NCBI GenBank assembly: GCA_023664705.1
Contig: JAMPFE010000002.1
Span: forward strand, 26,106 to 90,105
DNA from: Lachnospiraceae bacterium
Lineage (GTDB): Bacteria > Bacillota > Clostridia > Oscillospirales > Ruminococcaceae
DNA: 64,000 bases
Direction: 5' to 3'
Shown here: in pieces, positions 16,555 to 25,735 of the stretch
How positions within the stretch are numbered: position 1 is the stretch's first letter
How the letters are laid out: every line of letters begins with the position of its first letter
Translations under genes and position numbers: made by a program
The notes under the pieces: generated by a model
The model's database searches: none
What the model was told of the DNA's origin: nothing
The model's input: the letters and a program-made list of their open reading frames with translations, nothing else

Positions 16555-17724
16555 TCAGCCGAACATCTTTGCCATTGTCATTTCCAAGTCGGAATTGCCC
16601 GTAATGCCTTTGATATCCTCGGGACGCGGCGAATGAAAACCGAATTCGTCGTAATAAAGCTTTATCGAAACGACCGCATAGCGCTCCCCGTCAAATCCCA
16701 TCAGTATAACGGGATAATAGAACATATTCCGTTCCTCGTCAAATCGTTCGTCGCTTATCGCCGTGTCAATGATATAGTTTGACCTTTGGGCAGCGGCGAG
16801 CCCGTTATAAACCGCTTTGTAATCGGAGACCGCAAAACGCAACGCGACCAAATGCCCCATATTGTCAACGGATTCCTCAGAGTACGGGTCGATGGTCTTT
16901 TTGCGGGAAAAGCCTTCGATAACATTGATATCGAAGTTACCGCCGTCGACAAGATACAGCAAATTTAAATACGCGCATATCTCTCGCAGGTCGGTCGGCG
17001 AATTTTCCTCGGAAAAGATGACGGAATAGTTTTCGTAATTGGTTTTTTCCGGGTCGACGTCATACAGGATAGTGGGGTGTATGGGGATCTGAACATCGCC
17101 TATGCTCAACGGATTGCTGTTGCCGTTCCCGGGATATATCCTTATCTGATAAGGAGAACCGTCGGCGAGCGTAAATTCGAGGTTAAAATACAGTTCTCGT
17201 GTGACGCCATGACTGCCATGGTGATTATGATAAGAGCAGTGAACCTCTCCGACTCGCGGCTCGTATTTCTCGACTTTTTCGTAGGCAGAACGCAGCTTTT
17301 CAAGATAAAAGTCTCTGTATGCGTCATCACAGCGCTCCGTGTATTCCTCCGCGCGCCCCTCGGCAATCATTTCCGCAAACTGTTTTGCCTTGCTCTTATA
17401 GATAATATCCTCGAAATCCGTGCCGCCGTTGAAGTGAAATATCTGATTTACCGTAAGATACCCGACGGGTATCAAAACGGCAAGCAGCACGACCCCCAGC
17501 GCGATAAGCACGGCAATCCTCCCGCGGAGTCTGCGCTTTACCTTTGCAAAGGGCTTGATTCCGTTCGGGTCGGCTTTGGGTATATCCGCTTTTGGCAGCT
17601 CTTCAAGCAGCTCTTTGCAGGCGGCGCAGGTCTTGATATGCTCCTCGACGAGCGCGGCGCTTTCGCCGCTGCATAATTTCTCGTCATAAAGCGGGATAAG
17701 ATCCCTTATAATTTCACATTTCAT
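16555..17724 (-). CDS. Anti-sigma factor with putative zinc-finger (zf-HC2) domain
   Basis: 389 residues. The N-terminal MKCEIIRDLIPLYDEKLCSG and EEHIKTCAACKELL carry the His-x3-Cys-x2-Cys anti-sigma zinc motif (residues about 28-36), which binds the sigma factor in the cytoplasm. One membrane helix follows (about residues 70-95, RIAVLIALGVVLLAVLIPVG), then about 290 extracytoplasmic residues unrelated to anything I recognise, presumably the sensor. Its start overlaps the sigma gene stop by four bases, the classic sigma/anti-sigma pair. The signal sensed is unknown. Confidence 0.85.
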   Translation of the reverse strand: MKCEIIRDLIPLYDEKLCSGESAALVEEHIKTCAACKELLEELPKADIPKADPNGIKPFAKVKRRLRGRIAVLIALGVVLLAVLIPVGYLTVNQIFHFNGGTDFEDIIYKSKAKQFAEMIAEGRAEEYTERCDDAYRDFYLEKLRSAYEKVEKYEPRVGEVHCSYHNHHGSHGVTRELYFNLEFTLADGSPYQIRIYPGNGNSNPLSIGDVQIPIHPTILYDVDPEKTNYENYSVIFSEENSPTDLREICAYLNLLYLVDGGNFDINVIEGFSRKKTIDPYSEESVDNMGHLVALRFAVSDYKAVYNGLAAAQRSNYIIDTAISDERFDEERNMFYYPVILMGFDGERYAVVSIKLYYDEFGFHSPRPEDIKGITGNSDLEMTMAKMFG

Positions 17725-18215
17725 ATAAACTCCTCCTCTTCAAGCAACTGCGCGAGTTTTTCGCGCGCGCGGAAGAAACTCACCCGCGCCCAATTCTCGC
17801 TTTTGCCGAACACTTCCCCTATCTCCGAAAAAATCAGCTCCCCGTAAAAGCGCAGCATAAAGATCTCGCGAAACGGCTCATCGAGCTTATGTACCAGTTT
17901 CAGTATCTCCACAGCCGACATATTTGAAAGCGCTTTCGCTTCGGGATCGGCGCTTTCGCGGACGACGTTTTCATTGAGGGGAACGTTCTTGTTATCTGCT
18001 TTTTTGAGGTGATTGAAATAATCGTTTCTCGCTATCGTACACAGCCACGTTTTGACGGAACAGTCGCCCGAGAAGCTGCCTATATTGTCGATGGCTTTCA
18101 GCATAGTGTTTTGCAGAATATCCTCCGCGAGCGTTTCATCGCGGCACAGCGACAGGATATAGCGGTAAACTCCGTCGGCGTACAGCCTGTATATTTCGTC
18201 AAAGTCCTCGTTCAT
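17721..18215 (-). CDS. ECF-type RNA polymerase sigma factor
   Basis: 164 residues. Region 2 (FDEIYRLYADGVYRYILSLC, AEDILQNTMLKAI, SVKTWLCTIARNDYFNH) and region 4 (LDEPFREIFMLRFYGELIFS, IGEVFGKSENWARVSFFRAR) are both complete. The start at 18215 is preferred because GAGGTGA lies about six bases upstream; two upstream in-frame starts are worse placed. A candidate promoter of ECF type lies directly upstream, suggesting autoregulation held in check by the membrane anti-sigma factor encoded next. Confidence 0.92.
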   Translation of the reverse strand: MNEDFDEIYRLYADGVYRYILSLCRDETLAEDILQNTMLKAIDNIGSFSGDCSVKTWLCTIARNDYFNHLKKADNKNVPLNENVVRESADPEAKALSNMSAVEILKLVHKLDEPFREIFMLRFYGELIFSEIGEVFGKSENWARVSFFRAREKLAQLLEEEEFI

Positions 18216-18234
18216 TTTCATCACCTCTATACTG

Positions 18235-18264
18235 TTAGACAATCGGGCGCTCGAAAACGTTACA
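18235..18264 (-). promoter_or_regulatory. Candidate ECF-type autoregulated promoter
   Basis: On the minus strand TGTAAC at 18264-18259 is followed after 17 bases by TGTCTAA at 18241-18235. This matches the AAC -35 and GTC -10 layout of ECF promoters (compare TGAAAC-N16/17-CGTC of Bacillus) rather than sigma-A. The start site would lie only about 15-20 bases before the sigma gene ATG. Inference from motif form. Confidence 0.5.
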
Positions 18265-18469
18265 ATGTTATCAAAAAAATAAAAATCCGTTGTCGATTGA
18301 GAAATTCGCCAACGGAAAAAATAACGAAAAGTATTGCTGCAAAGCGATCACAAAGGTTCTTCCGAATTTGCCGGAACGCAAGATAAGTTAAGGTGCAAAA
18401 CTCAAAGATTTGGACCGAAATGTGAGCGATAAACGGCTTTTTTATACGAAACAGTGAAAAAGCTCGTTC

Positions 18470-19162
18470 TTATTTTTGCCCGTAATATGCGTTTTCGCCG
18501 TGCTTTCGGAGATAATGCTTATCAAGCAGCTCCCTCTGCATGGGGCGTATCTGCGGGTTAATGCTCATCGCGTGGTAGTTCATAAAAGCCGCCTCCTCGA
18601 GAACGACCGCGTTGTGAACAGCTTCGGCAGCCGTTTTCCCCCACGTGAACGGTCCGTGGCTCTTGACAAGCACGGCGGGGACAGTCAGCGGGTCGACGCC
18701 CTTGAACGCCTCGATTATGACCGTGCCCGTTTCCTTTTCATACTCGCCGTTTATCTCATCGGGAGTCATTGCCCTTGTGCAGGGTATTTCGCCGTAAAAG
18801 TAATCGGCGTGCGTAGTTCCGAGGGGTTCAATTCCCCTGCCCGCCTGCGCGAACGAGGTCGCCCAGCGGCTGTGCGTATGGACGATGCCGCCGACGCCCT
18901 CAAACGCCCTGTACAACGCGAGATGCGTCGGCGTGTCGCTTGACGGCTTGCAGCGCCCCTCGACGACCTCGCCCGTTTCAAGGCTCACCGCGACCATATC
19001 CTCCGCCGTCATGCTGTCGTACTCAACGCCCGACGGCTTTATTATCATAACGCCGCTTTCCCTGTCGACAGCGGAAACATTGCCCCATGTAAACGTTACC
19101 AAGCCGTATTTCGGCAACAAAAGGTTTGCTTCGAGCACCTCTTTTTTTAACTTTTCAAGCAT
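18470..19162 (-). CDS. araD: L-ribulose-5-phosphate 4-epimerase
   Basis: 230 residues. It converts L-ribulose-5-phosphate to D-xylulose-5-phosphate, the entry of L-arabinose into the pentose phosphate route. Class II aldolase fold: FTWGNVSAVD, IKPSGVEYDSM, HTHSRWATSFAQAG with Zn-binding His residues, and the C-terminal RKHGENAYYGQ typical of AraD. AGGAG precedes the ATG, and the gene overlaps the upstream kinase by eight bases. No araA is in the window. Confidence 0.93.
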   Translation of the reverse strand: MLEKLKKEVLEANLLLPKYGLVTFTWGNVSAVDRESGVMIIKPSGVEYDSMTAEDMVAVSLETGEVVEGRCKPSSDTPTHLALYRAFEGVGGIVHTHSRWATSFAQAGRGIEPLGTTHADYFYGEIPCTRAMTPDEINGEYEKETGTVIIEAFKGVDPLTVPAVLVKSHGPFTWGKTAAEAVHNAVVLEEAAFMNYHAMSINPQIRPMQRELLDKHYLRKHGENAYYGQK

Positions 19163-20732
19163 TTTTCAAACTCCTTTCCGCGTCAAGACCGCCCAGATAC
19201 CGCTTCATATATTCCGCGAAGCCGCGCGTCCCCTTTTCGTTCGGCAGCACGGTGTGCTTGCCCATATCCGCGAAAACCGCGCTGTCAAGCCACTCGGCAA
19301 GGCTTTTTCCCTTGCCGTTGACGGAATACGCCGCCAGCAGCGCCATACCCCACGCGCCGCCCTCGCCCGCCGTTTTCATTACCGAAACGGGCGTGTTAAG
19401 CGCGTCGGACAAAAGCTGCTGCGCCGCGCCCTCTACCTTGAACAGCCCGCCGTGCCCCGTGAACGTCTCGGCAGCGACCCTCTCGTTCTTAAACAGCTTA
19501 TCCATTCCGCAGCTCAGCGCCGCAAACGCCGAATACATCTCCGCGCGCATAAAATTCGCCAAAGTCATTTTGCTGTCGGGAGCGCGGAAATACATCGGTC
19601 TGCCGTCCTCGACCCCGATAACGGGCTCTCCCGAAAGGCAGTTATACGCAACTACTCCGCCGCAGTCGCTGTCACCGCCGAGCGCCTTTTTATAGAGCCT
19701 TTCGTACAGCTCCGACTTGTCGGCAGCGATACCGAACAGCTCCGCGAACTCCCCGAAAACGCCGACCCAAGCGTCAAGCTCGGAGCAGCAGTTGTTGCAG
19801 TGCACCATCGCGACGGGAGCGCCGTCTGGCGTTGTCACAACGTCTATCTCGGGATAAACGCCGCCAAGCTGCTTTTCCAGCACCAGCATTGAAAATATCG
19901 ACGTTCCCGCGGAAATATTGCCCGTTTTCGGCAAAACCGCGTTGGTAGCGACCATTCCCGTGCCCGCGTCGCCCTCGGGAGGGCAGAACGGCGCTCCGTG
20001 CTTCAGATCGCCGTCGGGGTCAAGGAATTTCGCGCCCTCCTCGGTGAGAGCGCCGCACCTCTCCCCTGCCGTCATAACCCGCGGAAAAACCTCCGAGGTC
20101 TTAAATATCATACCCTTTTCGCGCAGCGCATTGTCAAACTTTTCGAGCATTGCCGCGTCGTAACCGCCGCCGCTTATCGGGAACATCCCCGAAGCCTCGC
20201 CTACGCCGACCGCGCGTTCTCCCGTAAGCAGAAAGTGGATATACCCCGCAAGCGTGGTCATATGCGCGAGCTTACCGATATGCGGCTCGTTGTCGAGCAC
20301 CGCTTGATAAAGATGCGCAACGCTCCACCGCTGCGGGATATTGAACCCGAACAGCTCCGTAAGCTCCTTTGCCGCCCTTTCGGTAGTCGTGTTGCGCCAA
20401 GTCCTGAACGGCACAAGCAGGTTATCGTCCCCGTCAAACGGCATATAGCCGTGCATCATAGCCGAAACTCCTATCGCGCCGATATTCGCGAGCGTCACGC
20501 CGTAACGCTCCCTCACATCTCTTTTGAGGTCGGCATAGCACGCCCGCAGACCGCCGTGAATATCCCCGAGAGAATAAGTCCAATAACCGTTTTCAAGGCG
20601 GTTTTCCCATGCGTGGGAGCCGCCCGCAACGGGCGCGTAGGTTTCGTCGACAAGCGACGCCTTTATCCGCGTAGAGCCGAGCTCGATGCCGAGAAACACC
20701 TGTCCCCGCTCAATTTTTTCCTGTATCGTCAT
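19155..20732 (-). CDS. FGGY-family carbohydrate kinase, likely ribulokinase
   Basis: 525 residues. Phosphate-1 loop FLGIELGSTRIKASLVD at the N terminus and the ETFTGHGGLFKVEGAAQQLL C-terminal nucleotide loop mark the FGGY kinase fold. Xylulokinase or ribulokinase activity is possible; overlap with araD on the same strand favours L-ribulose as substrate. GAGGTGA precedes the ATG. The middle gene of a GH2-kinase-araD operon that links glycoside hydrolysis to pentose catabolism. Confidence 0.85.
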   Translation of the reverse strand: MTIQEKIERGQVFLGIELGSTRIKASLVDETYAPVAGGSHAWENRLENGYWTYSLGDIHGGLRACYADLKRDVRERYGVTLANIGAIGVSAMMHGYMPFDGDDNLLVPFRTWRNTTTERAAKELTELFGFNIPQRWSVAHLYQAVLDNEPHIGKLAHMTTLAGYIHFLLTGERAVGVGEASGMFPISGGGYDAAMLEKFDNALREKGMIFKTSEVFPRVMTAGERCGALTEEGAKFLDPDGDLKHGAPFCPPEGDAGTGMVATNAVLPKTGNISAGTSIFSMLVLEKQLGGVYPEIDVVTTPDGAPVAMVHCNNCCSELDAWVGVFGEFAELFGIAADKSELYERLYKKALGGDSDCGGVVAYNCLSGEPVIGVEDGRPMYFRAPDSKMTLANFMRAEMYSAFAALSCGMDKLFKNERVAAETFTGHGGLFKVEGAAQQLLSDALNTPVSVMKTAGEGGAWGMALLAAYSVNGKGKSLAEWLDSAVFADMGKHTVLPNEKGTRGFAEYMKRYLGGLDAERSLKNA

Positions 20733-20744
20733 ATACTCACCTCT

Positions 20745-23700
20745 TCACTTTTCAAACCCGAACGATTTGAAGTCAAAATCGCTGCCCGGCAGAAACGTAA
20801 ACGAAACATCGCATTTTCCCTTGACGCCGTTCAGCTCAAAGCGCCGCTCCGTGTACTCGTCCGCGCCCGCAAATTCGCAAAGCACGCGCGTTTCGGTATC
20901 GCCCTTGAAAGTAAGGTGAATACTGTTTACGGGGAGCTTTGACCTGCCCGTGATGACCACTGCCGACGGCGCGCGTTCGATAAAATCAAACTCGCCGAAG
21001 TTCAGCAGAACGTTGTTGCCGATACCCGTCACGTCGTCCGCGTTTCGCGTGAATTTGTCGCCGTAAATGCTCTCGCAGTCGGCAGCGCCTATCTCCGAAA
21101 ACTCCTTGTCAGGCTTTTCAAAGCTGAAGCCCCGTACGTGATAGCCGTCGCTAGACCGCATTACAAGAGTGTGCACGCCCTTGAGCTTTTTCGTCAGCTT
21201 AAACGTATTCGGGATATAGGTCAGCCACTGCGGCGGCTCGTGGTAGGTAAACTCCCCGATAAGCTCCCCGCCCTCATCCGGTATGCCGTCGTAGAAGCTT
21301 ATCCGCACGGGCGTGGTGCAGTTCGCGTATATCGGCACGGTAACGGTGTCGCTGCCGATATTGCCGAAATCGACGTTCTCAAAGCCGAACCAGCTGTCCG
21401 CGTTCGCGAACGCCGCGCCGCGCTCGATGCCGTTGCCCGCGTTGCCGCTCTGAACGCTGAACAGTCCGCCGATAACGAAATCATACGGGTCGAAGAACGC
21501 CGCGCCCATGCCCTCGCCCTTAAGCGCGAGCTGCGTAACTATATGATATTTGTCCGTGCCGTTTTTGCAGAGCGCGCGCAGATAAAATTCGCCGTCGCCG
21601 CTGCATTTTACCGTAACGACGCCGTTTTCCGCAGATACTATCTCCGCGAGGTTGGAAGGAATTCCCAGAACAGTCGTTATCCTGTACTCGATATCGTCCG
21701 CGTAGGACGCGTTCGCGGGAGATACCACAGTCTTAAACGAGAGGGTTTTCCTGTCGGGGGTAAACGTGCGGCTCTCGCTTGTAAACGCTATCTTTCTTAC
21801 GGGAATATCGTGCTCCTCATCGGGGCATTCCGCGGCGGTGTGCGCGTTTTCGGTCAGCGCCGAAACGCCCCCGCGAACCTCGGCGGCGACCGCTTTCAGC
21901 GTGAGCTCGCTGTCTGGCAGCGACGGAGAGCTCACCTTAACGCGTATCGCGCCCGCCTCGGTCTTGGCGGCAATCATCGCCAGCAGCTTGCCCGAAAACA
22001 GCTTGCGCGACGTTCCCTTGTACTGCTCGTAATCGGTGGAATCGCCGTTATCCAAGCCCACAAGCCGTCCCGCGCCCTCGACGCTCACAAATACGCGGTT
22101 GTTGGCGTTCGCGACAAATTCGCCGTCCTTGTCGAACGCGGAAATGTCAACGAAAATCATATCCTCGCCGTCCGCTTTAAGCTCGGTCTTGTCGGGAGCA
22201 AGCCGTATCCGCGCGGTATTGCCGAAAGAGCGCCGCACGTCGCGGGCGATCTCGTTCCCGTTCTCATCATACGCGACCGCCAGCAGCTCCCCGCGGGCGT
22301 ATTCGAGAACCGTATCGAGCGTAAGCTTAACGTCGTGAGCATGATCTATCTCCCTTTCGGCGACCTTCTCCCCGTTGAAGAAAAGCGCCGCCCTCGGAGC
22401 GTTCGTCGTCACGCGCACGTCTATCCGCTGCCCGTCGATGAAATCCCAGTACGGGAAAACGTGCACGAACGGCGCGGTCTTATAGTCCGTCCATTCCGCG
22501 CGGAAGATATACGCGCCGTCTTTCGGGAAGCCCGCCGTGTCATACTGCCCGAAGTAGCTGTTTTTGGTGGAATACGGCGTCGGCTCGCCGATGTAGTCAA
22601 AGCCCGTCCAGATAAACTGCCCGGCGCAAAATTCCGCGTCGCGGTCCATGGTAACGCAGTATTCGACGTTTTTCGCGCCCCAGCCCGTCGTGCAGTTCCC
22701 GAGCGCGGAGCACTGCTCGTCGTCGTCCGCGAGAACGGACTGCGACAGCGGAAAATGATAGATACCGCGGCTGTGCAGGACCGAGGCAGTCTCGCTGCCG
22801 TAGATGCACCAGTCGGGGTGCGCCTTGTGCTGCTCGTTATACAGGCGCTCGGCATAGTTGTAGCCCGCGACCTTGAGGATATCCGTGCACTTCTGCGCGT
22901 TTTCCCACTGCATGTAATTCGAGCCTATGGTAACACAGCCGTTGGCGCGAGGGTCGTGCTCCCGCACAAGCCCCGCCAGCAGCGAAGTGATCTCCTGACC
23001 GCGGTCGCCCGCATGAGTGTCGTAAATCTCATTTCCGATGCTCCAGCCGATAATGCACGGGTGATTGCGGTCGCGGCGAACCCACGACGCGGCGTCCAAC
23101 TCAATCCATTCGGGGAAAAATCTTGCGTAATCATACTCGGTCTTCGGCATTTCCCACATATCAAAGCCGTCCGCCAGCACAAGAAAGCCCATTTCGTCCG
23201 CGAGCTCCATAAGCTCGACGGCAGGCATATTGTGGCTCGTACGTATCGCGTTCACGCCCATTTCGCGCAGCGTTCTCAGCTTTCGTTCCAGCGCCGCACG
23301 GTTAAACGCAGCCCCGAGAGCGCCCAGATCGTGGTGCTCGCAGCAGCCGTGCAGCTTGACGTGCCTGCCGTTCAGAAAAAAACCCTTGTCGGGCGTGAAT
23401 TCAACGGTCCTGAACCCGAATTTGACCTCCTCGCGGTCGACGACCTCGCCTTTGCGCAAAACCTCGCAGACGCAGGTGTACAGCTTCGGACTGTCAATAT
23501 CCCAAAGCTCGGGAGCGCCGATCTCCAAAACGTCGGTATTGACCGAATACGAGCAGCCCTCTCTGCGGACAAGCTTTGGTATGCGGCTCTTATCGAACGC
23601 GCAGCATGGCGAGGTCTTTTCGGCAAGCACCTTGTCGCCGTCCATTATAGCGCGGCGAATTGACAGCTCCGCGGCGGAAACGCCCTCGGGGCGCTCGACC

Positions 23701-24185
23701 TCGGCAGTCACGGTCACGCGGCTGTTGTCGGTGCTCACGTAAATGCCGTCGTTCACGAGATGACACTCGTCGTATTGCTTAAGCCACACCCTGCGGTATA
23801 TTCCCGCGCCCGAGTACCAGCGCGTGTTCGGGCTGCGGTAGTCGACGCGCACGGTTATCAGGTTCCCGCCGTCGTTCAGATAGTCGGTAATATCGAACTC
23901 AAATGTCGAGTAGCCGTACTTCCACTCCCCGACGAGCCTCCCGTTCACATAGACCTTACAGTCCATATAAACGCCCTCAAACCGCAGCGCGGCGCGCTTT
24001 TTCCCGTTTATATCCAGTTTTCTCCTGTACCAGCCCGTAGATGTCTCATACAGGTCTTTTGTGTTGTAAATAAGCCAATCGTGCGGTATATCCACCCTTG
24101 TCCAGTTCAAATTATCCGAATATTCGGTATCTATCGGATTTTGGGAAAATTCCCAATTGTCGCATAACAACGTCATTTTGCTCAT
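20745..24185 (-). CDS. Glycoside hydrolase family 2 enzyme (beta-galactosidase-like), multidomain
   Basis: 1146 residues. GH2 sugar-binding and immunoglobulin-like domains (residues 1-270) precede a TIM barrel. The acid/base Glu is in CIIGWSIGNEIYD (about residue 384) and the nucleophile Glu in WCIYGSETAS (about 464). A DUF4982-like beta domain follows (FPYWDFIDGQRIDVRVTTN), then further Ig-like and a C-terminal carbohydrate-binding-like region. There is no signal peptide, so it acts in the cytoplasm on imported oligosaccharides. Its operon with a pentose kinase and araD suggests galactose/arabinose-containing glycans such as arabinogalactan, but specificity cannot be read. Confidence 0.9.
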   Translation of the reverse strand: MSKMTLLCDNWEFSQNPIDTEYSDNLNWTRVDIPHDWLIYNTKDLYETSTGWYRRKLDINGKKRAALRFEGVYMDCKVYVNGRLVGEWKYGYSTFEFDITDYLNDGGNLITVRVDYRSPNTRWYSGAGIYRRVWLKQYDECHLVNDGIYVSTDNSRVTVTAEVERPEGVSAAELSIRRAIMDGDKVLAEKTSPCCAFDKSRIPKLVRREGCSYSVNTDVLEIGAPELWDIDSPKLYTCVCEVLRKGEVVDREEVKFGFRTVEFTPDKGFFLNGRHVKLHGCCEHHDLGALGAAFNRAALERKLRTLREMGVNAIRTSHNMPAVELMELADEMGFLVLADGFDMWEMPKTEYDYARFFPEWIELDAASWVRRDRNHPCIIGWSIGNEIYDTHAGDRGQEITSLLAGLVREHDPRANGCVTIGSNYMQWENAQKCTDILKVAGYNYAERLYNEQHKAHPDWCIYGSETASVLHSRGIYHFPLSQSVLADDDEQCSALGNCTTGWGAKNVEYCVTMDRDAEFCAGQFIWTGFDYIGEPTPYSTKNSYFGQYDTAGFPKDGAYIFRAEWTDYKTAPFVHVFPYWDFIDGQRIDVRVTTNAPRAALFFNGEKVAEREIDHAHDVKLTLDTVLEYARGELLAVAYDENGNEIARDVRRSFGNTARIRLAPDKTELKADGEDMIFVDISAFDKDGEFVANANNRVFVSVEGAGRLVGLDNGDSTDYEQYKGTSRKLFSGKLLAMIAAKTEAGAIRVKVSSPSLPDSELTLKAVAAEVRGGVSALTENAHTAAECPDEEHDIPVRKIAFTSESRTFTPDRKTLSFKTVVSPANASYADDIEYRITTVLGIPSNLAEIVSAENGVVTVKCSGDGEFYLRALCKNGTDKYHIVTQLALKGEGMGAAFFDPYDFVIGGLFSVQSGNAGNGIERGAAFANADSWFGFENVDFGNIGSDTVTVPIYANCTTPVRISFYDGIPDEGGELIGEFTYHEPPQWLTYIPNTFKLTKKLKGVHTLVMRSSDGYHVRGFSFEKPDKEFSEIGAADCESIYGDKFTRNADDVTGIGNNVLLNFGEFDFIERAPSAVVITGRSKLPVNSIHLTFKGDTETRVLCEFAGADEYTERRFELNGVKGKCDVSFTFLPGSDFDFKSFGFEK

Positions 24186-24232
24186 AGCTTTTCCCTTTCG
24201 TCAATGAAAACTTCGGCAGCCTGCCACCCTTT

Positions 24233-24246
24233 ATATTGTACAATAT
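24233..24246. promoter_or_regulatory. 14-base perfect palindrome upstream of the GH2 operon
   Basis: ATATTGTACAATAT is a perfect palindrome 47 bases before the GH2 start codon. Its TACAAT half could double as a -10 hexamer, so this is a plausible repressor operator on the operon promoter. No adjacent regulator gene is present to assign. Confidence 0.4.
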
Positions 24247-24274
24247 TTTTCCGAAAAAAGCAATACCGAAATAA

Positions 24275-24315
24275 AATAAAAAAGTCCCATTGTGCGTACA
24301 ATAGGACTTTATTTT
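24275..24315 (-). terminator. Terminator of the SprA-like gene, possibly bidirectional
   Basis: AAAGTCC at 24281-24287 pairs with GGACTTT at 24304-24310, with ATTGT/ACAAT pairing inside and a GCGT loop. T-rich runs flank both sides. It lies between the stop of the leftward SprA-like gene and the GH2 promoter region. Confidence 0.85.
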
Positions 24316-24319
24316 GATA

Positions 24320-24922
24320 CTATACCAGCATATTCAGCAGATTTCCCATGTTCTGCTGCATATCGACCAACCCGACGTTAAACCGCTCGTCGGTGCGCTC
24401 CTGCGGCTTATCGCGCGTAACGGTGGTCGTTTCGCCGCCCGCAACGTAGCTGTCTCCGCATTCGGGGCAAATGCCGTGCTTTATGATAACGCTCTGATAA
24501 ACAATCTCCTTGCCCTCGCGGTCTGCCTTGGCTTGATTACGGTTTACATGCTCGTACTCGTGACCGCGCACGGCAGCCTCCGCGCCGCCCTTGCTTATCT
24601 TAGACGCCGACTTGAACGAGACGCCCGGGTCGTCCGACTCGTCCTGATACTTGCGGTTCTTGCAGGTCTCGCACTCTCCGTCGTCCTCGGCTTTCAGCTT
24701 GTCAAGCCGCTTCTGCAGATTGTCGATGCGGTTTTCGAGATTTCCTATCTTCTTATCGAGCAGCTCGGACTTGCTCTGCTCGTTTTCCTTCCGATACTTA
24801 TCGCGCTCCTGCTCGAGACGGCTTATCGTGTCTCGAAGATTGCTCTCGGAGCCCACTCCCTTGCCCGACGAGACGGAAAACCCGTACTCTCCCGAATTGA
24901 AGCCTATCGACGGAACAGCCAT
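24320..24922 (-). CDS. Putative metalloprotease, SprA-related (CJM1_0395-like)
   Basis: 200 residues. An N-terminal coiled coil (about residues 28-80, rich in Glu/Lys/Leu, RLEQERDKYRKENEQS) is followed by CETCKNRKYQDESDDP and GGAEAAVRGHEYEHV. The last carries an HExxH-type motif (HEYEH) typical of SprA-related putative metalloproteases. A CPECGDSYVAGG segment adds another Cys pair. No signal peptide. A perfect sigma-A promoter precedes it. Substrate unknown; the catalytic motif is seen, activity is inferred. Confidence 0.7.
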   Translation of the reverse strand: MAVPSIGFNSGEYGFSVSSGKGVGSESNLRDTISRLEQERDKYRKENEQSKSELLDKKIGNLENRIDNLQKRLDKLKAEDDGECETCKNRKYQDESDDPGVSFKSASKISKGGAEAAVRGHEYEHVNRNQAKADREGKEIVYQSVIIKHGICPECGDSYVAGGETTTVTRDKPQERTDERFNVGLVDMQQNMGNLLNMLV

Positions 24923-24954
24923 AATATCACGACCTCTCCTTATTTCTTAACGTT

Positions 24955-24983
24955 ATTATAGCATACTTTCGGCAATTTGTCAA
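24955..24983 (-). promoter_or_regulatory. Sigma-A promoter of the SprA-like gene
   Basis: Minus-strand TTGACA (24983-24978), 17-base spacer, TATAAT (24960-24955). Both hexamers are perfect. The -35 box overlaps the stop codon of the upstream AAA ATPase gene, so this gene can be expressed apart from the metal operon. Confidence 0.85.
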
Positions 24984-25735
24984 CCGTTTCCCGAATTTTC
25001 CCCGAAAATCATCTCCAGCGTCCTCTCGGGGCTGTCAAGGAACCGCTTTGTTATCTGATAGTGCTCGGTCTGCTTATAGCCTATTCTGTCAATGCCGCCG
25101 TCCGAAAAGCGGAGTATCTCGGCGTTCGGGTACGCCATAAGTATCGGGGAGTGCGTCGCTATGATAAACTGCGAATTGTCGTCTACCAAGCCCTTTATCA
25201 GCCCGAGCATCGTCAGCTGCCGCGCGGGAGAAAGCGCCGCCTCGGGCTCGTCGAGTATATACAGCCCGTTCCCGAAAAAGCGGTTCTGCACCGTCGCTAT
25301 AAAGCTCTCCCCGTGCGACTCCTTGTGCAGCGAGCCGCCGTACCCTCCCGATATCGACGGAGCGCCGCACGGTATCTCGTCCAGCTCGTCAATATACGTC
25401 GCCGAGTTATACAAGCTCTCCGCGCGCAGGAAAAAGCCGTCCTTGGGGCGGTATATCCCGCGCGAGAGCGTTATGTTGTCATACAGCTCCGAATGTGTGT
25501 CGCGCGTGGAAAAGCTGAAATTCCGCGAGCCGCCCTCGGCGTTAAAGCCCGCCGCAAGCGCTATCGCCTCAAGCAGCGTGGACTTCCCCGCCCCGTTCTC
25601 TCCGACGAAAAACGTCACCTCCGAGAAAAGCTCCAGCTCGCCGCGCTCCGCGAGCCATTCCACCGCGGGTATACCGCCGAGATAGCTCTTTTCGGGCAAT
25701 TCCCCGTGAAATTTCACACTTTCAATGTATTTCAT
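24980..25735 (-). CDS. AAA family ATPase (SMC/ABC-like, chromosomal single-copy type)
   Basis: 251 residues. Walker A is FVGENGAGKSTLLEAIALA, the ABC-type signature region is SGGYGGSLHKESHGESF, and Walker B is LYILDEPEAALSPARQL, followed by the FIIATHSPILMAYPNA switch. This is the compact OLD/RecF-like AAA_21 type without a transporter partner. The start is the ATG at 25735, overlapping the stop of the permease gene (ATGA). Its coupling to a metal transporter is by position; it may be a regulatory or housekeeping ATPase. Confidence 0.85.
   Translation of the reverse strand: MKYIESVKFHGELPEKSYLGGIPAVEWLAERGELELFSEVTFFVGENGAGKSTLLEAIALAAGFNAEGGSRNFSFSTRDTHSELYDNITLSRGIYRPKDGFFLRAESLYNSATYIDELDEIPCGAPSISGGYGGSLHKESHGESFIATVQNRFFGNGLYILDEPEAALSPARQLTMLGLIKGLVDDNSQFIIATHSPILMAYPNAEILRFSDGGIDRIGYKQTEHYQITKRFLDSPERTLEMIFGENSGNG

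Noticed and set aside
21138..23663. 841-codon open frame on the plus strand opposite the GH2 gene
   Set aside because: It is antisense to a clear GH2 enzyme, has no ribosome site or family motif, and reflects the GC-rich codon bias of the true strand.
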